From contig NZ_BKZR01000010.1 in the NCBI RefSeq assembly GCF_008974225.1, positions 1 through 64,000 of the forward strand: a stretch of 64,000 nt of DNA, given 5' to 3'. Shown in pieces: positions 17,386-24,164 of this stretch (the first letter of the stretch is position 1; every line of letters begins with the position of its first letter). This DNA comes from Weizmannia acidilactici (GTDB taxonomy: Bacteria > Bacillota > Bacilli > Bacillales > Bacillaceae_C). Below the pieces are notes generated by a model that was not told the DNA's origin, searched no databases, and was given only the letters and a program-made list of their open reading frames with translations. The position numbers and the translations under genes were made by a program.

Positions 17386-18159
17386 TTATTGTATCAATAC
17401 TTTCCATTCCTGCATTTTGCGGTCGTAGACCATTTTTCCGTCTGTTGGTGTGCCGGAAATGGATTTGTATTCTTCGTGCATTTCATCCATATCATGAAAA
17501 TCTCCGATCATCCAGAACGGGATTTCGATTTGCGCCCGGGTCTGCACGGCATATTCCATGGAAATCACAAGCCCTTCCTTCATTTTGTCGGAAAGCGGCA
17601 GCAGCACTTCCAAAGGGACGCGGGGCAGCGCTTTCCGCTTTTTCCTCCCGAACAAAAACGGCTTTTCCCCTTTGATTTCATTGATCCGCTGTGCAATGAC
17701 ATCACCGAGCATCACATAAAAATCGCGGAAAGAACGGAAATATGTCTTGCTGTAATAACCGTCATCCTGGGACAAATACACAAAATGGTTGTTCAGTTTC
17801 CGGTAAAAAGGCATGCGCAAATGATGCTTCATATGGCTTAAATACAGCAATTCCGCAATTTCGTACCCTTCCAGCAGATCGAGACCTTCTTCGTCCTCAA
17901 AATCGACCCAGCAGAAATCTCCATAGCTGTAAATGTCGTCTTCAACGAGGCGGCCGATGGTTTCTTCATTGGCATATTCAAACAACGTATGTAAATTCAC
18001 AGTACCCAAATCAAACTGATGCCGGAGAAGAAGGATATTCGTTAAATTGGGGAAGGCATGATAAAATTCATAAAAAGAAATGCCGTGCGTTAAAACATAA
18101 TGATTCACTTCATTCGCATGAACATATATGAGCTCCCTGTTGCCACCATGGTTTTTCAA
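17386..18159 (-). CDS. Conserved Bacillaceae protein of unknown function
   Basis: I do not recognise the family with confidence. The 257-residue product is soluble-looking, acidic, very rich in aromatic residues (Tyr, Phe, His) and has no signal peptide or membrane segment. Recurrent features are ELIYVHANEVNHYVLTHG at the N-terminus, YGDFCWVDFEDEEGLD near 75, a basic GRKKRKALPR segment near 170, and a C-terminal DFHDMDEMHEEYKSI block. The start is TTG at 18159, with GGGGGT 7 bp upstream; no internal Met is available near the N-terminus. Homologs are, as far as I recall, sometimes annotated as oxalate:formate antiporter, which cannot be right for a protein without membrane helices. It lies alone, between ddl and the CNNM/CBS genes. 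Confidence 0.7.
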   Translation of the reverse strand: MKNHGGNRELIYVHANEVNHYVLTHGISFYEFYHAFPNLTNILLLRHQFDLGTVNLHTLFEYANEETIGRLVEDDIYSYGDFCWVDFEDEEGLDLLEGYEIAELLYLSHMKHHLRMPFYRKLNNHFVYLSQDDGYYSKTYFRSFRDFYVMLGDVIAQRINEIKGEKPFLFGRKKRKALPRVPLEVLLPLSDKMKEGLVISMEYAVQTRAQIEIPFWMIGDFHDMDEMHEEYKSISGTPTDGKMVYDRKMQEWKVLIQ

Positions 18160-18562
18160 TATGTTTACCCCCGATTGTGCAAAACATGGACAAAGCCCGC
18201 CAGTAATGCAATCCTCATTTATCCATAATTTTATTTTACCAAATTTGGCAAAAAAATTGGATTTTTATTTCATCTGGATCCTATCCATACTTTAACCACC
18301 ATTGAAAATTATAATGAATCTCCAACCAATAAAAAACCATTTTAACTTGTTTCACAGGCCTGGTTTCCGGCCGGCCGTCGCGCTTGCAGTTTATGGAAAA
18401 ATCATTCAAAATAATGTATAGGAAAGACGTTACTGTTGCCGGCAAAATCCGTCAGAGGCGCCATCCCTGTTTCAAAAGCTTCGCCTTGTCTCCTTTCCAA
18501 CTGTTTTGCCGGTTTTTCATATCTATTTTCGGGAACATTATTCGAAAAGAGTTCTGTTTCCT
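18160..18562. other. Intergenic region between divergent genes
   Basis: The region contains the divergent control sequences of the 257-residue gene (left) and the first CNNM/CBS gene (right). A CCAAATTTGG palindrome (about 18239-18248) lies in an A/T-rich stretch. A reading frame at 18384-18650 exists but has no ribosome site, low-complexity basic composition and ends inside the next gene, so I do not call it. Confidence 0.35.
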
Positions 18563-18643
18563 AAGGAGGTGCGTGTCTTGCCGTTATAAGGGGCAATGTA
18601 AAAGCGGGCGCCGCATTTTTACACCTCTTGAGCAGGACAAACC
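18563..18643 (+). promoter_or_regulatory. Structured leader upstream of the first CNNM/CBS gene
   Basis: A consensus Shine-Dalgarno AAGGAGGTG (18563-18571) lies about 75 bp before the gene instead of next to its start, and can pair with CACCTCTT (18622-18629). Inside lie TTGCC/GGCAA (18578-18582 / 18592-18596) and a GCGG/CCGC hairpin. The same block order (AGGAGGTG, TGCC, TTAT, GGGGCA) recurs before the paralogue at 20620-20656. A cis-acting leader RNA or leader peptide is possible; no known riboswitch class was recognised. Confidence 0.4.
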
Positions 18644-19957
18644 ATGCTGACGACCAAATTAATCTTAATCGTATTATTAATAGGGGCAAATGCTTTTTTC
18701 GTTGCTTCTGAATTTTCGTTGGTAAGAGTACGGACATCAAGAATCGACCAGCTGATAGCGGAAGGCAATAAAAAAGCAGCCTCCGCCAAAAAAGTGATCA
18801 CAAAGCTGGACAGCTACCTATCTACAACGCAATTAGGCATCACCGTCATTTCCCTTGTTCTTGGGTGGCTTGGGGAACCGACTTTGCGCGTAATTTTTAA
18901 TCCGCTGCTGGATAAACTGCATGTGCCCCATACATTAAGCCATGTTGTGACATTTATTATTTCTTTTCTTATCATTACGTTTTTCAGCGTCGTTGTCGGG
19001 GAACTGGCGCCAAAAAATATTGCCATCCAAAAGGCGGAAGATATTGTGCTTTTTGTCGCGAAACCGCTGATCTTTTTTAACAAACTGATGTTTCCGTTTA
19101 CCTGGACGCTGAACCAATCATCTCGGTTTGTCACAAAAGCGCTCGGATATGATATCACTTCCGACCACGAGATTACCCACTCTGAGGAAGAATTGCGCAT
19201 CATCTTGTCGGAAAGTTTGAAAAGCGGCGAGATTAACCAGTCCGAATATAAATATGTAAACAATATTTTTGAATTCGACAACAGGATCGCCAAAGAAATT
19301 ATGGTGCCGCGCACAGAGGTGGTCACTGTCGATAAAAGTGACCGGATTGAGGATCTCATCCAGCTTGCGCAAAAGGAAAAATATACGAGATACCCGGTTA
19401 CGGACGGGGACAAAGACAACATCATAGGCGTGATTAACATGAAAGAAGTGCTGACCGATTATGTTGCCGCCCCCGAGGTGAGGAAAGACGCGTTGATTGA
19501 TCCGTACATCAATCCAATTATCCATGTGATCGAAACCGTCCCGATTCAAGGGATTCTTGCCCGCATGCAAAAAGACAATACCCATATGGCGGTTTTATTG
19601 GATGAATATGGCGGCACTGCCGGGATTATTACCGTAGAGGATATTCTGGAAGAAATTGTCGGGGAGATCCGGGACGAGTTCGATACGGATGAGGTCCCGC
19701 TGATCCAAAAAGTCGGGGAGAATCATTATATTTTGGATGCCAAAGTCCTGATAGAAGATGTGAATGATCTTTTGGCGATTGGAATTTCCGATGAAGAAGT
19801 GGATACGATCGGCGGATGGCTGCTGACCCAAAAATATGATTTGAAAAAAGGCGATGTCGTTCCGTTCCAATCGTATGAGTTTAAAGTGGCAGACATGGAA
19901 GGTTCACACGTTCTTTATGTGGACGTCACAAAAAAACAGGAAGTAGCCCCCCAGTAA
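18644..19957 (+). CDS. CNNM/CBS-domain membrane protein (CorC/HlyC family), copy 1
   Basis: Membrane protein of the CNNM family, relatives of which (MpfA/YhdP, YrkA, YugS in B. subtilis) are linked to Mg2+ efflux. The 437-residue protein starts with the DUF21/CNNM domain: helix at 3-23 (ILIVLLIGANAFFVASEF), helices at about 60-80, 95-120 and 125-150. A paired CBS domain follows (about 205-330; VPRTEVVTV, DKDNIIGVINMKEVL), and a CorC_HlyC C-terminal domain (about 345-435). Start ATG with AGGA 6-7 bp upstream. The stop codon lies inside the loop of the terminator at 19945-19974. A paralogue follows at 20669, separated by a MerR regulator. Older haemolysin annotations for this family are misleading. 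Confidence 0.88.
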   Translation: MLTTKLILIVLLIGANAFFVASEFSLVRVRTSRIDQLIAEGNKKAASAKKVITKLDSYLSTTQLGITVISLVLGWLGEPTLRVIFNPLLDKLHVPHTLSHVVTFIISFLIITFFSVVVGELAPKNIAIQKAEDIVLFVAKPLIFFNKLMFPFTWTLNQSSRFVTKALGYDITSDHEITHSEEELRIILSESLKSGEINQSEYKYVNNIFEFDNRIAKEIMVPRTEVVTVDKSDRIEDLIQLAQKEKYTRYPVTDGDKDNIIGVINMKEVLTDYVAAPEVRKDALIDPYINPIIHVIETVPIQGILARMQKDNTHMAVLLDEYGGTAGIITVEDILEEIVGEIRDEFDTDEVPLIQKVGENHYILDAKVLIEDVNDLLAIGISDEEVDTIGGWLLTQKYDLKKGDVVPFQSYEFKVADMEGSHVLYVDVTKKQEVAPQ

Positions 19958-19974
19958 AACAGGGGGCTTTTTTG
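19945..19974 (+). terminator. Terminator overlapping the stop codon of CNNM copy 1
   Basis: Stem AGCCCCC (19945-19951) / GGGGGCT (19962-19968) followed by TTTTTTG. The stop TAA (19955-19957) lies in the loop, so termination is built into the 3' end of the coding region. Confidence 0.85.
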
Positions 19975-20078
19975 TCTGCTACGCGCCCCGTTACCGAGAC
20001 GAATAGCGGGAAAGGAACCGCCATATGTTAAAATAAGATTGAATTTTTCTAATTTAAATTTATTTCTAACCATAACGT

Positions 20079-20107
20079 TTGACTGTACGGTCTTTTTCAT
20101 CTATAAT
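20079..20107 (+). promoter_or_regulatory. Sigma-A promoter of the MerR-type gene
   Basis: TTGACT (20079-20084), exactly 17 bp, then TATAAT (20102-20107). Transcription would begin near 20114. This shows that the long reading frame beginning at 20079 cannot be translated from its first codon and places the true start downstream. Confidence 0.8.
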
Positions 20108-20144
20108 ATACGTAATACGAGAATGCTTTTTTTCAGGGAATGAG

Positions 20145-20591
20145 GTGAAATCCGATGGGGTTGTGTACCGTATTGGGGAATTAGCATCCGTAGCTAATGT
20201 TTCAAAGCGGACAATCGACTATTATACCCGGCTCGGGCTGTTAAAACCAAAACGAACAGGTGCAAATTACCGCATATATGACCAGGAAGCCGTCGCTGAC
20301 TTGAAATTTATAGAAGAGTGCAAAAAACGGCATCTTCCGCTTGAGGCGATCCGGACAAAACTGGAATACAGAAAAAGCGGCGAAATAAGCGAAAATGCAC
20401 TGATACAGCAACTGAATCTCTTCTCCGAACAGCTGCAGCAGCTCAACATGGAACTGAAAGATTTTACTCCGAATTTGGAAAAACTGCCGGAAGAGCAAAA
20501 AGAAACATTGCGCAACCGGCTATCGAGGGATAGCCTGGCCCTGATCCAATCACTTTCCTCCCTTTTAAACAAGGAAGTGGTTTGGCATTGA
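20145..20591 (+). CDS. MerR-family transcriptional regulator
   Basis: DNA-binding regulator that probably controls the adjacent CNNM/CBS genes; in B. subtilis a MerR gene also neighbours yhdP. From the chosen start the protein has 148 residues. The winged helix-turn-helix is VYRIGELASVANVSKRTIDYYTRLGLL, with the YYTR..GLL turn typical of the family, then NYRIYDQEAV and KRHLPLEAI, and a coiled dimerisation helix (about 80-120). No Cys motif of the metal-sensing CueR or ZntR type is present, so the effector is unknown. GTG at 20145 has AGGGA 5 bp upstream; GTG at 20163 gives the shorter N-terminus common in homologs and remains possible. Confidence 0.85.
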   Translation: MKSDGVVYRIGELASVANVSKRTIDYYTRLGLLKPKRTGANYRIYDQEAVADLKFIEECKKRHLPLEAIRTKLEYRKSGEISENALIQQLNLFSEQLQQLNMELKDFTPNLEKLPEEQKETLRNRLSRDSLALIQSLSSLLNKEVVWH

Positions 20592-20619
20592 AACTGGGAT
20601 TGCATGAAATTGTACACTT

Positions 20620-20668
20620 ATAGGAGGTGACTCCTGCCTCGTTCACCTTATGGGGCAGGAAAACTTAT
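20620..20668 (+). promoter_or_regulatory. Structured leader upstream of the second CNNM/CBS gene
   Basis: AGGAGGTGACTCCT forms a small AGGAG/CTCCT hairpin that holds a consensus Shine-Dalgarno sequence. It is followed by CTGCC/GGCAG closing a 15-nt loop with TTAT. The order of blocks matches the leader at 18563-18643. The hairpins lie between the MerR stop and the likely start of the CNNM gene. Confidence 0.4.
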
Positions 20669-22054
20669 TTGGACATATTTAAATTGGTGCTGATTTTCAT
20701 TTTAATCGCACTTTCCGCTTTTTTTGTAGCTTCAGAGTTTGCAATCGTAAAAATCAGAAGTTCCCGGATTGACCAACTCATTGAAGAAGGAAACAAAAGA
20801 GCGATTCCGGTAAAAAAAATCATCACAAACCTTGATGAATATTTATCAACCTGTCAGTTGGGCATTACCATCATTTCACTTCTGCTCGGATGGATCGGAG
20901 AAGAAACCGTCTCGCATTTGATCGGCCCTGTGTTTGGGATGCTGCAATTGCCGCAGTCTTTTGCAGCAGTTGCTTCCGTGATTTTCGCTTTTACCCTGAT
21001 CACTTTTGCCCATGTTGTGGCCGGCGAACTCTCGCCAAAAACAATCGCGATCCAAAAAGCGGAAACCATTGCGTTTCTATCGGCAAGGCCGTTAATTTTA
21101 TTTCATCGGCTGATGTACCCGTTCATATGGGTGTTGAACAGCTCTGCACGCCTGATCACGAAAACGGCCGGGCTGGAACCCGCATCCCAGCATGATGTTG
21201 CCCATACGGAAGAGGAACTGAGGATTATCCTTTCTGAAAGCTATAAAAACGGTGAGATCAATCAATCGGAGTTTAAATATGTGAATAAAATATTCGAGTT
21301 TGATAATCGGATCGCGAAAGAAATCATGGTGCCGAGGACGGAGATTGTTTCCCTTTCCAAAAACGACTCCCTCCAAACTTTCCTGGACCTCGTACAGGAA
21401 GAACGGTTCACCCGCTATCCGGTCATTGACGGGGATAAAGACCATATCATCGGGATCATTAATTTAAAAGAAGTGTTGACTGATATGCTGCACAGGAAAC
21501 AGACACCCCCTCCTCCGCTTGAAACGTATATCCGTCCGATAATCCGTGTCATTGATACCATCCCAATTAATGAACTTTTAATTATGATGCAAAAAGAACG
21601 CATCCATATGGCGGTATTGATTGACGAATACGGCGGCACAAGCGGTATTGTGACAGTCGAGGATATTTTGGAGGAAATTGTCGGGGAAATCCGTGATGAG
21701 TTTGACATGGACGAAGTGCCGCTGATCCGGAAAGTCGCAGACGGGCACTTTATTATTGATTCAAAAGTGTTGATCAGTGAAGTAAACGACCTGCTTGGCA
21801 CCCATATTTCAGATGAAGACATCGACACAATCGGCGGATGGATTCTAACCGAAAAGTTTGAGGCAAAACAGGGCGATGTGCTGGAATACGGCGGATATGA
21901 ATTTACAATCAGTGAAATGGAAGACATGCACATCCGGTACATCGAAGTCAAAAAGAAAGCCGGACAGGCAACAAAGCAAAAACCGAAGCAGGAAACCTTT
22001 CCAATCTCCAATACCGAGATCGGCCATCCCGAAATGCTGAAAGCCTTCGAATAA
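20669..22054 (+). CDS. CNNM/CBS-domain membrane protein (CorC/HlyC family), copy 2
   Basis: Paralogue of the protein at 18644-19957, also a probable divalent cation (Mg2+) efflux or sensing protein. The order is CNNM/DUF21 membrane domain (helix 3-23, then helices to about residue 155), CBS pair (about 205-330), CorC_HlyC domain (about 345-435), and a charged tail of 25 residues missing from copy 1. I choose TTG at 20669 because homologs and copy 1 begin directly with the first helix (LDIFKLVLIFILIALSAFF). The in-frame GTG at 20627 lies inside the leader hairpin and would add 14 poorly conserved residues; it has a perfect AGGAGG only a few bases upstream and cannot be excluded. A terminator follows. 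Confidence 0.86.
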   Translation: MDIFKLVLIFILIALSAFFVASEFAIVKIRSSRIDQLIEEGNKRAIPVKKIITNLDEYLSTCQLGITIISLLLGWIGEETVSHLIGPVFGMLQLPQSFAAVASVIFAFTLITFAHVVAGELSPKTIAIQKAETIAFLSARPLILFHRLMYPFIWVLNSSARLITKTAGLEPASQHDVAHTEEELRIILSESYKNGEINQSEFKYVNKIFEFDNRIAKEIMVPRTEIVSLSKNDSLQTFLDLVQEERFTRYPVIDGDKDHIIGIINLKEVLTDMLHRKQTPPPPLETYIRPIIRVIDTIPINELLIMMQKERIHMAVLIDEYGGTSGIVTVEDILEEIVGEIRDEFDMDEVPLIRKVADGHFIIDSKVLISEVNDLLGTHISDEDIDTIGGWILTEKFEAKQGDVLEYGGYEFTISEMEDMHIRYIEVKKKAGQATKQKPKQETFPISNTEIGHPEMLKAFE

Positions 22055-22068
22055 GGAGTACCGGACTG

Positions 22069-22098
22069 GGGCGGACAGCCGTTTGTCCGCCCGCTTTT
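22069..22098 (+). terminator. Terminator of CNNM copy 2
   Basis: Stem GGGCGGAC (from 22069) / GTCCGCCC (to about 22092) with a short loop, then GCTTTTTC. Confidence 0.8.
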
Positions 22099-22190
22099 TC
22101 GACATTCCCCAATTTCCCGAGAAATAATTTGTTGAAATTTGTTGCAGGAATCAATCGAGTAGGAGGAGGTGACTAGCCCCCGTCCTCTCA

Positions 22191-22225
22191 CACCACCGTA
22201 CGTACGGTTCTGTATACGGCGGTTC
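22191..22225 (-). ncRNA. Group II intron domain V hairpin
   Basis: ACCGCCGTATA pairs with CGTACGGTGGT around an internal bulge and a short loop. This is the catalytic domain V element of group II introns, and it lies at the expected place downstream of the maturase gene. Confidence 0.7.
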
Positions 22226-22289
22226 AACCAAATAAATGGCGCTTGTCACAATACTTTTCATACAGGCTTTTCAGCCCTTGGTGATTCCA

Positions 22290-23056
22290 TTAGGAGTTAC
22301 CAAGGGTTTTGTGTAATATTGGACTTTTAGAAATTCGCCAATATGCTTTCCTTGAGTTTCCCCATTCATATGCTTTATGCGGGGCTACCCCAAGCTGAAT
22401 CAGCTTCTTGACCTTCGTTTTCGGTTTCTTCCATTGTTTCCACAAAATCATTCGAAGCCTTCTTCTAATCCAGGCATCTAATCTCTGGAATACACTAGGA
22501 GTATCGGCAAGTGCGAAATATCCGCACCAATCCATTAAGTATTGATTGAGCTTTTGTATCCAAGCTTCCATTGGAATTGCTTTTGATCTTCCAGTTATTT
22601 CCCGGATTTTCTGCTTCATTTTCTTGATACTTTTATGAGCGATTCTGACTTTTGGTTCTTTGTTCGCCGTAAAGCTGAATCCCAGATAATCCCTTTTCCA
22701 GGGACGGTCAAGGGCTGTTTTCTCTGGCGAAATCCATAGCTGTTTTCGGAGAACTCCGGGTCGAAGATTGGCATCAAGGCTTGATTCAGTGCCTGTTGGA
22801 TGAGTCGGTCCATCACGGTAGGAATTCCTAACTTCCGTTTGCCGCCGTTCGGTTTCGGGATTTCGACCCGGCGGACTGGCTGCGGTTGATAGGCTCCCTC
22901 AAGCAGTGAAGTACGAATTTCTTGCCAATGTTCCATAATATACGGTCGTAATTCGGAAACCTGCATGCCGTCGACACCGTGACTGCCTTTGTTTCTTTCC
23001 ACACGATGAAGTGCTTCCAGTAAATTTTCACGTGATAAGACCTGTTCCATCCTCAT
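22290..23056 (-). pseudogene. ltrA: Group II intron reverse transcriptase/maturase, internally deleted
   Basis: The intact enzyme (about 420 residues) would reverse-transcribe and help splice the intron. Here the N-terminal part is readable from ATG 23056 (RT0-RT2: NKGSHGVDGM, IPKPNGGKRKLGIPTVMDRLIQQAL, FSENSYGFR). At about 22722-22730 it jumps directly to the sequence normally found after RT7 (EKTALDRPWKRDYLGFSF in a second frame). The frame shift makes the first part stop near 22616. The maturase X domain continues in the other frame (22619-22290, KMKQKIREITGRSKAIPMEAW, then YEWGNSRKAYWRI). The catalytic YADD motif and RT3-RT7 are missing, roughly 500 bp. It cannot encode an active reverse transcriptase. 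Confidence 0.88.
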
Positions 23057-23617
23057 GTGTATTGCTCCTTGCGTGTGTTTTCTCTTCTTTCAATAGACCT
23101 GTTCTGGCTCCACCCTCTTGAGGTCCCTCATGGAATTCACCACTACTTTCCTCAAGTAAGTCCACTATGGATTGTCTGTGTCATTGCCATACAGAATTTC
23201 CAGACGAAAACTTCTCTTTGATTGTTCAGTCCTTCCAAAACGGGAGCGACCCGTATTGTACTATGACCTCTGCTGACTTCTGACTGTTCAATAACCTATC
23301 ACTAGGCTAGTTACCAACTTAGTCGGCGTACCAGTCAGACCTCCCTGGGTAAGACTGCACTCTTTTCCTCCACCTATCTGCCTCATTTACTCTGTATCAC
23401 CTTTGGCAGTATGGACTTTACTTTGTTCGGCAAGCTCATCCAATGATACCTAGCCTTGTATGAGGTTCGTGTTCCTCGAGAATCGGAGGTTTGCCGCTCG
23501 CTTCCTTCAGATTCCGCATCACTACGGACACCCTTGCGTTAGGCTATCGCTACTACTGCCTTCGCGTTTCGGGACTTTCACCTTATAGCGTGCAGCCATG
23601 CTAGGCGCACCCCAAAA

Positions 23618-23655
23618 AGCGTGAGCGATTCAATGATAATCGCCCACGCTTTTTT
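23618..23655 (-). terminator. Terminator that served as intron insertion site
   Basis: A 13-bp stem AGCGTGAGCGATT (23618-23630) / AATCGCCCACGCT (23638-23650, one mismatch) has T residues on both sides, so it can work in both directions. For the minus strand it ends the small gene at 23680-23823; the intron begins 8 bp after the stem. Confidence 0.85.
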
Positions 23656-23679
23656 GCGCTCCGGTCCTCCCGTACGCCT

Positions 23680-23823
23680 TCAATTCTTTTTATAAACCGG
23701 ATGCAGCTTGCTCCCTTCCAGCACTTCGAATAGTTCTAAACGGGATTTGGTGCAGGCCGTTTTGATACCCATCTCCGAAAAACTGGATACGACCTTTTTT
23801 AAATGATCATGATTTTTTTTCAT
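23680..23823 (-). CDS. Small protein of unknown function (47 aa)
   Basis: Not a recognised family. A 47-codon frame starts with ATG at 23823, has GGGGTG 5 bp upstream and stops at 23680, 30 bp before a strong terminator. The product is basic, begins MKKNHDHLKKVV, carries a single Cys (TACTKSRLELF) and ends HPVYKKN; a helix is likely across residues 5-20. Ribosome site, start, stop and terminator in the right order support a real gene. It is the 5' exon context of the class C intron. Confidence 0.55.
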   Translation of the reverse strand: MKKNHDHLKKVVSSFSEMGIKTACTKSRLELFEVLEGSKLHPVYKKN

Positions 23824-24164
23824 ATGATCACCCCATGTATATATTTTACTTCCGACATTTTTCCTTACTTATGTATTACCCTTTATCCAATATCTTACAC
23901 GAAATACCTTACGATTTTATTAAAATTCTCAGTTTTTTTCGTGAGAGGCCTGTGGATTTGACAAAAGGTATGATCATCATGATTCATTTCTAATATAACA
24001 AAAAATCAGGAAAATTGTAAGGGGTTTCATAGATATTTTTCTATCGCTATCATCAACGGACAGCACCTTGTAAATATTTTCGTACCAAAAGATTATACTG
24101 GACATCACAACGGATATATATTACGATAAATAGTTGAATTATATTTCGGATGCACGGGAGAAAA
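23824..24164. other. AT-rich intergenic region before ywqB
   Basis: No gene is supported. The region holds the divergent control sequences of the small minus-strand gene and of ywqB-ywqA. No near-consensus promoter with correct spacing was found. Confidence 0.35.

Larger units (their letters stand above)
22154..23610 (-). mobile_element. Degenerate group II intron, class C
   Basis: On the minus strand the element starts with the conserved 5' splice-site sequence GTGCGCC (23610 downward), runs through about 550 nt of structured domain I-type sequence, carries a broken maturase gene (22290-23056), and ends with a domain V hairpin (about 22225-22191: ACCGCCGTA pairing with TACGGTGGT) and a domain VI-like segment ending CCTACTCGAT near 22154. 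Directly upstream of the 5' end is a terminator hairpin (23618-23650), the known insertion preference of class C introns. The ribozyme ends appear intact while the protein gene is not, so splicing or mobility would need help in trans. The exact 3' boundary is uncertain by a few bases. Confidence 0.85.

Noticed and set aside
18563..18643. M-box or yybP-ykoY riboswitch upstream of the CNNM gene
   Set aside because: The conserved cores of these classes are not present and the leader is too short.
18384..18650. Open frame of 88 codons upstream of CNNM copy 1
   Set aside because: It has no ribosome site, an unusual basic composition, covers the structured leader and ends inside the next gene.
22154..23610. 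Insertion sequence with transposase
   Set aside because: The readable protein fragments are reverse-transcriptase/maturase, there are no terminal inverted repeats, and the ends match a group II intron.
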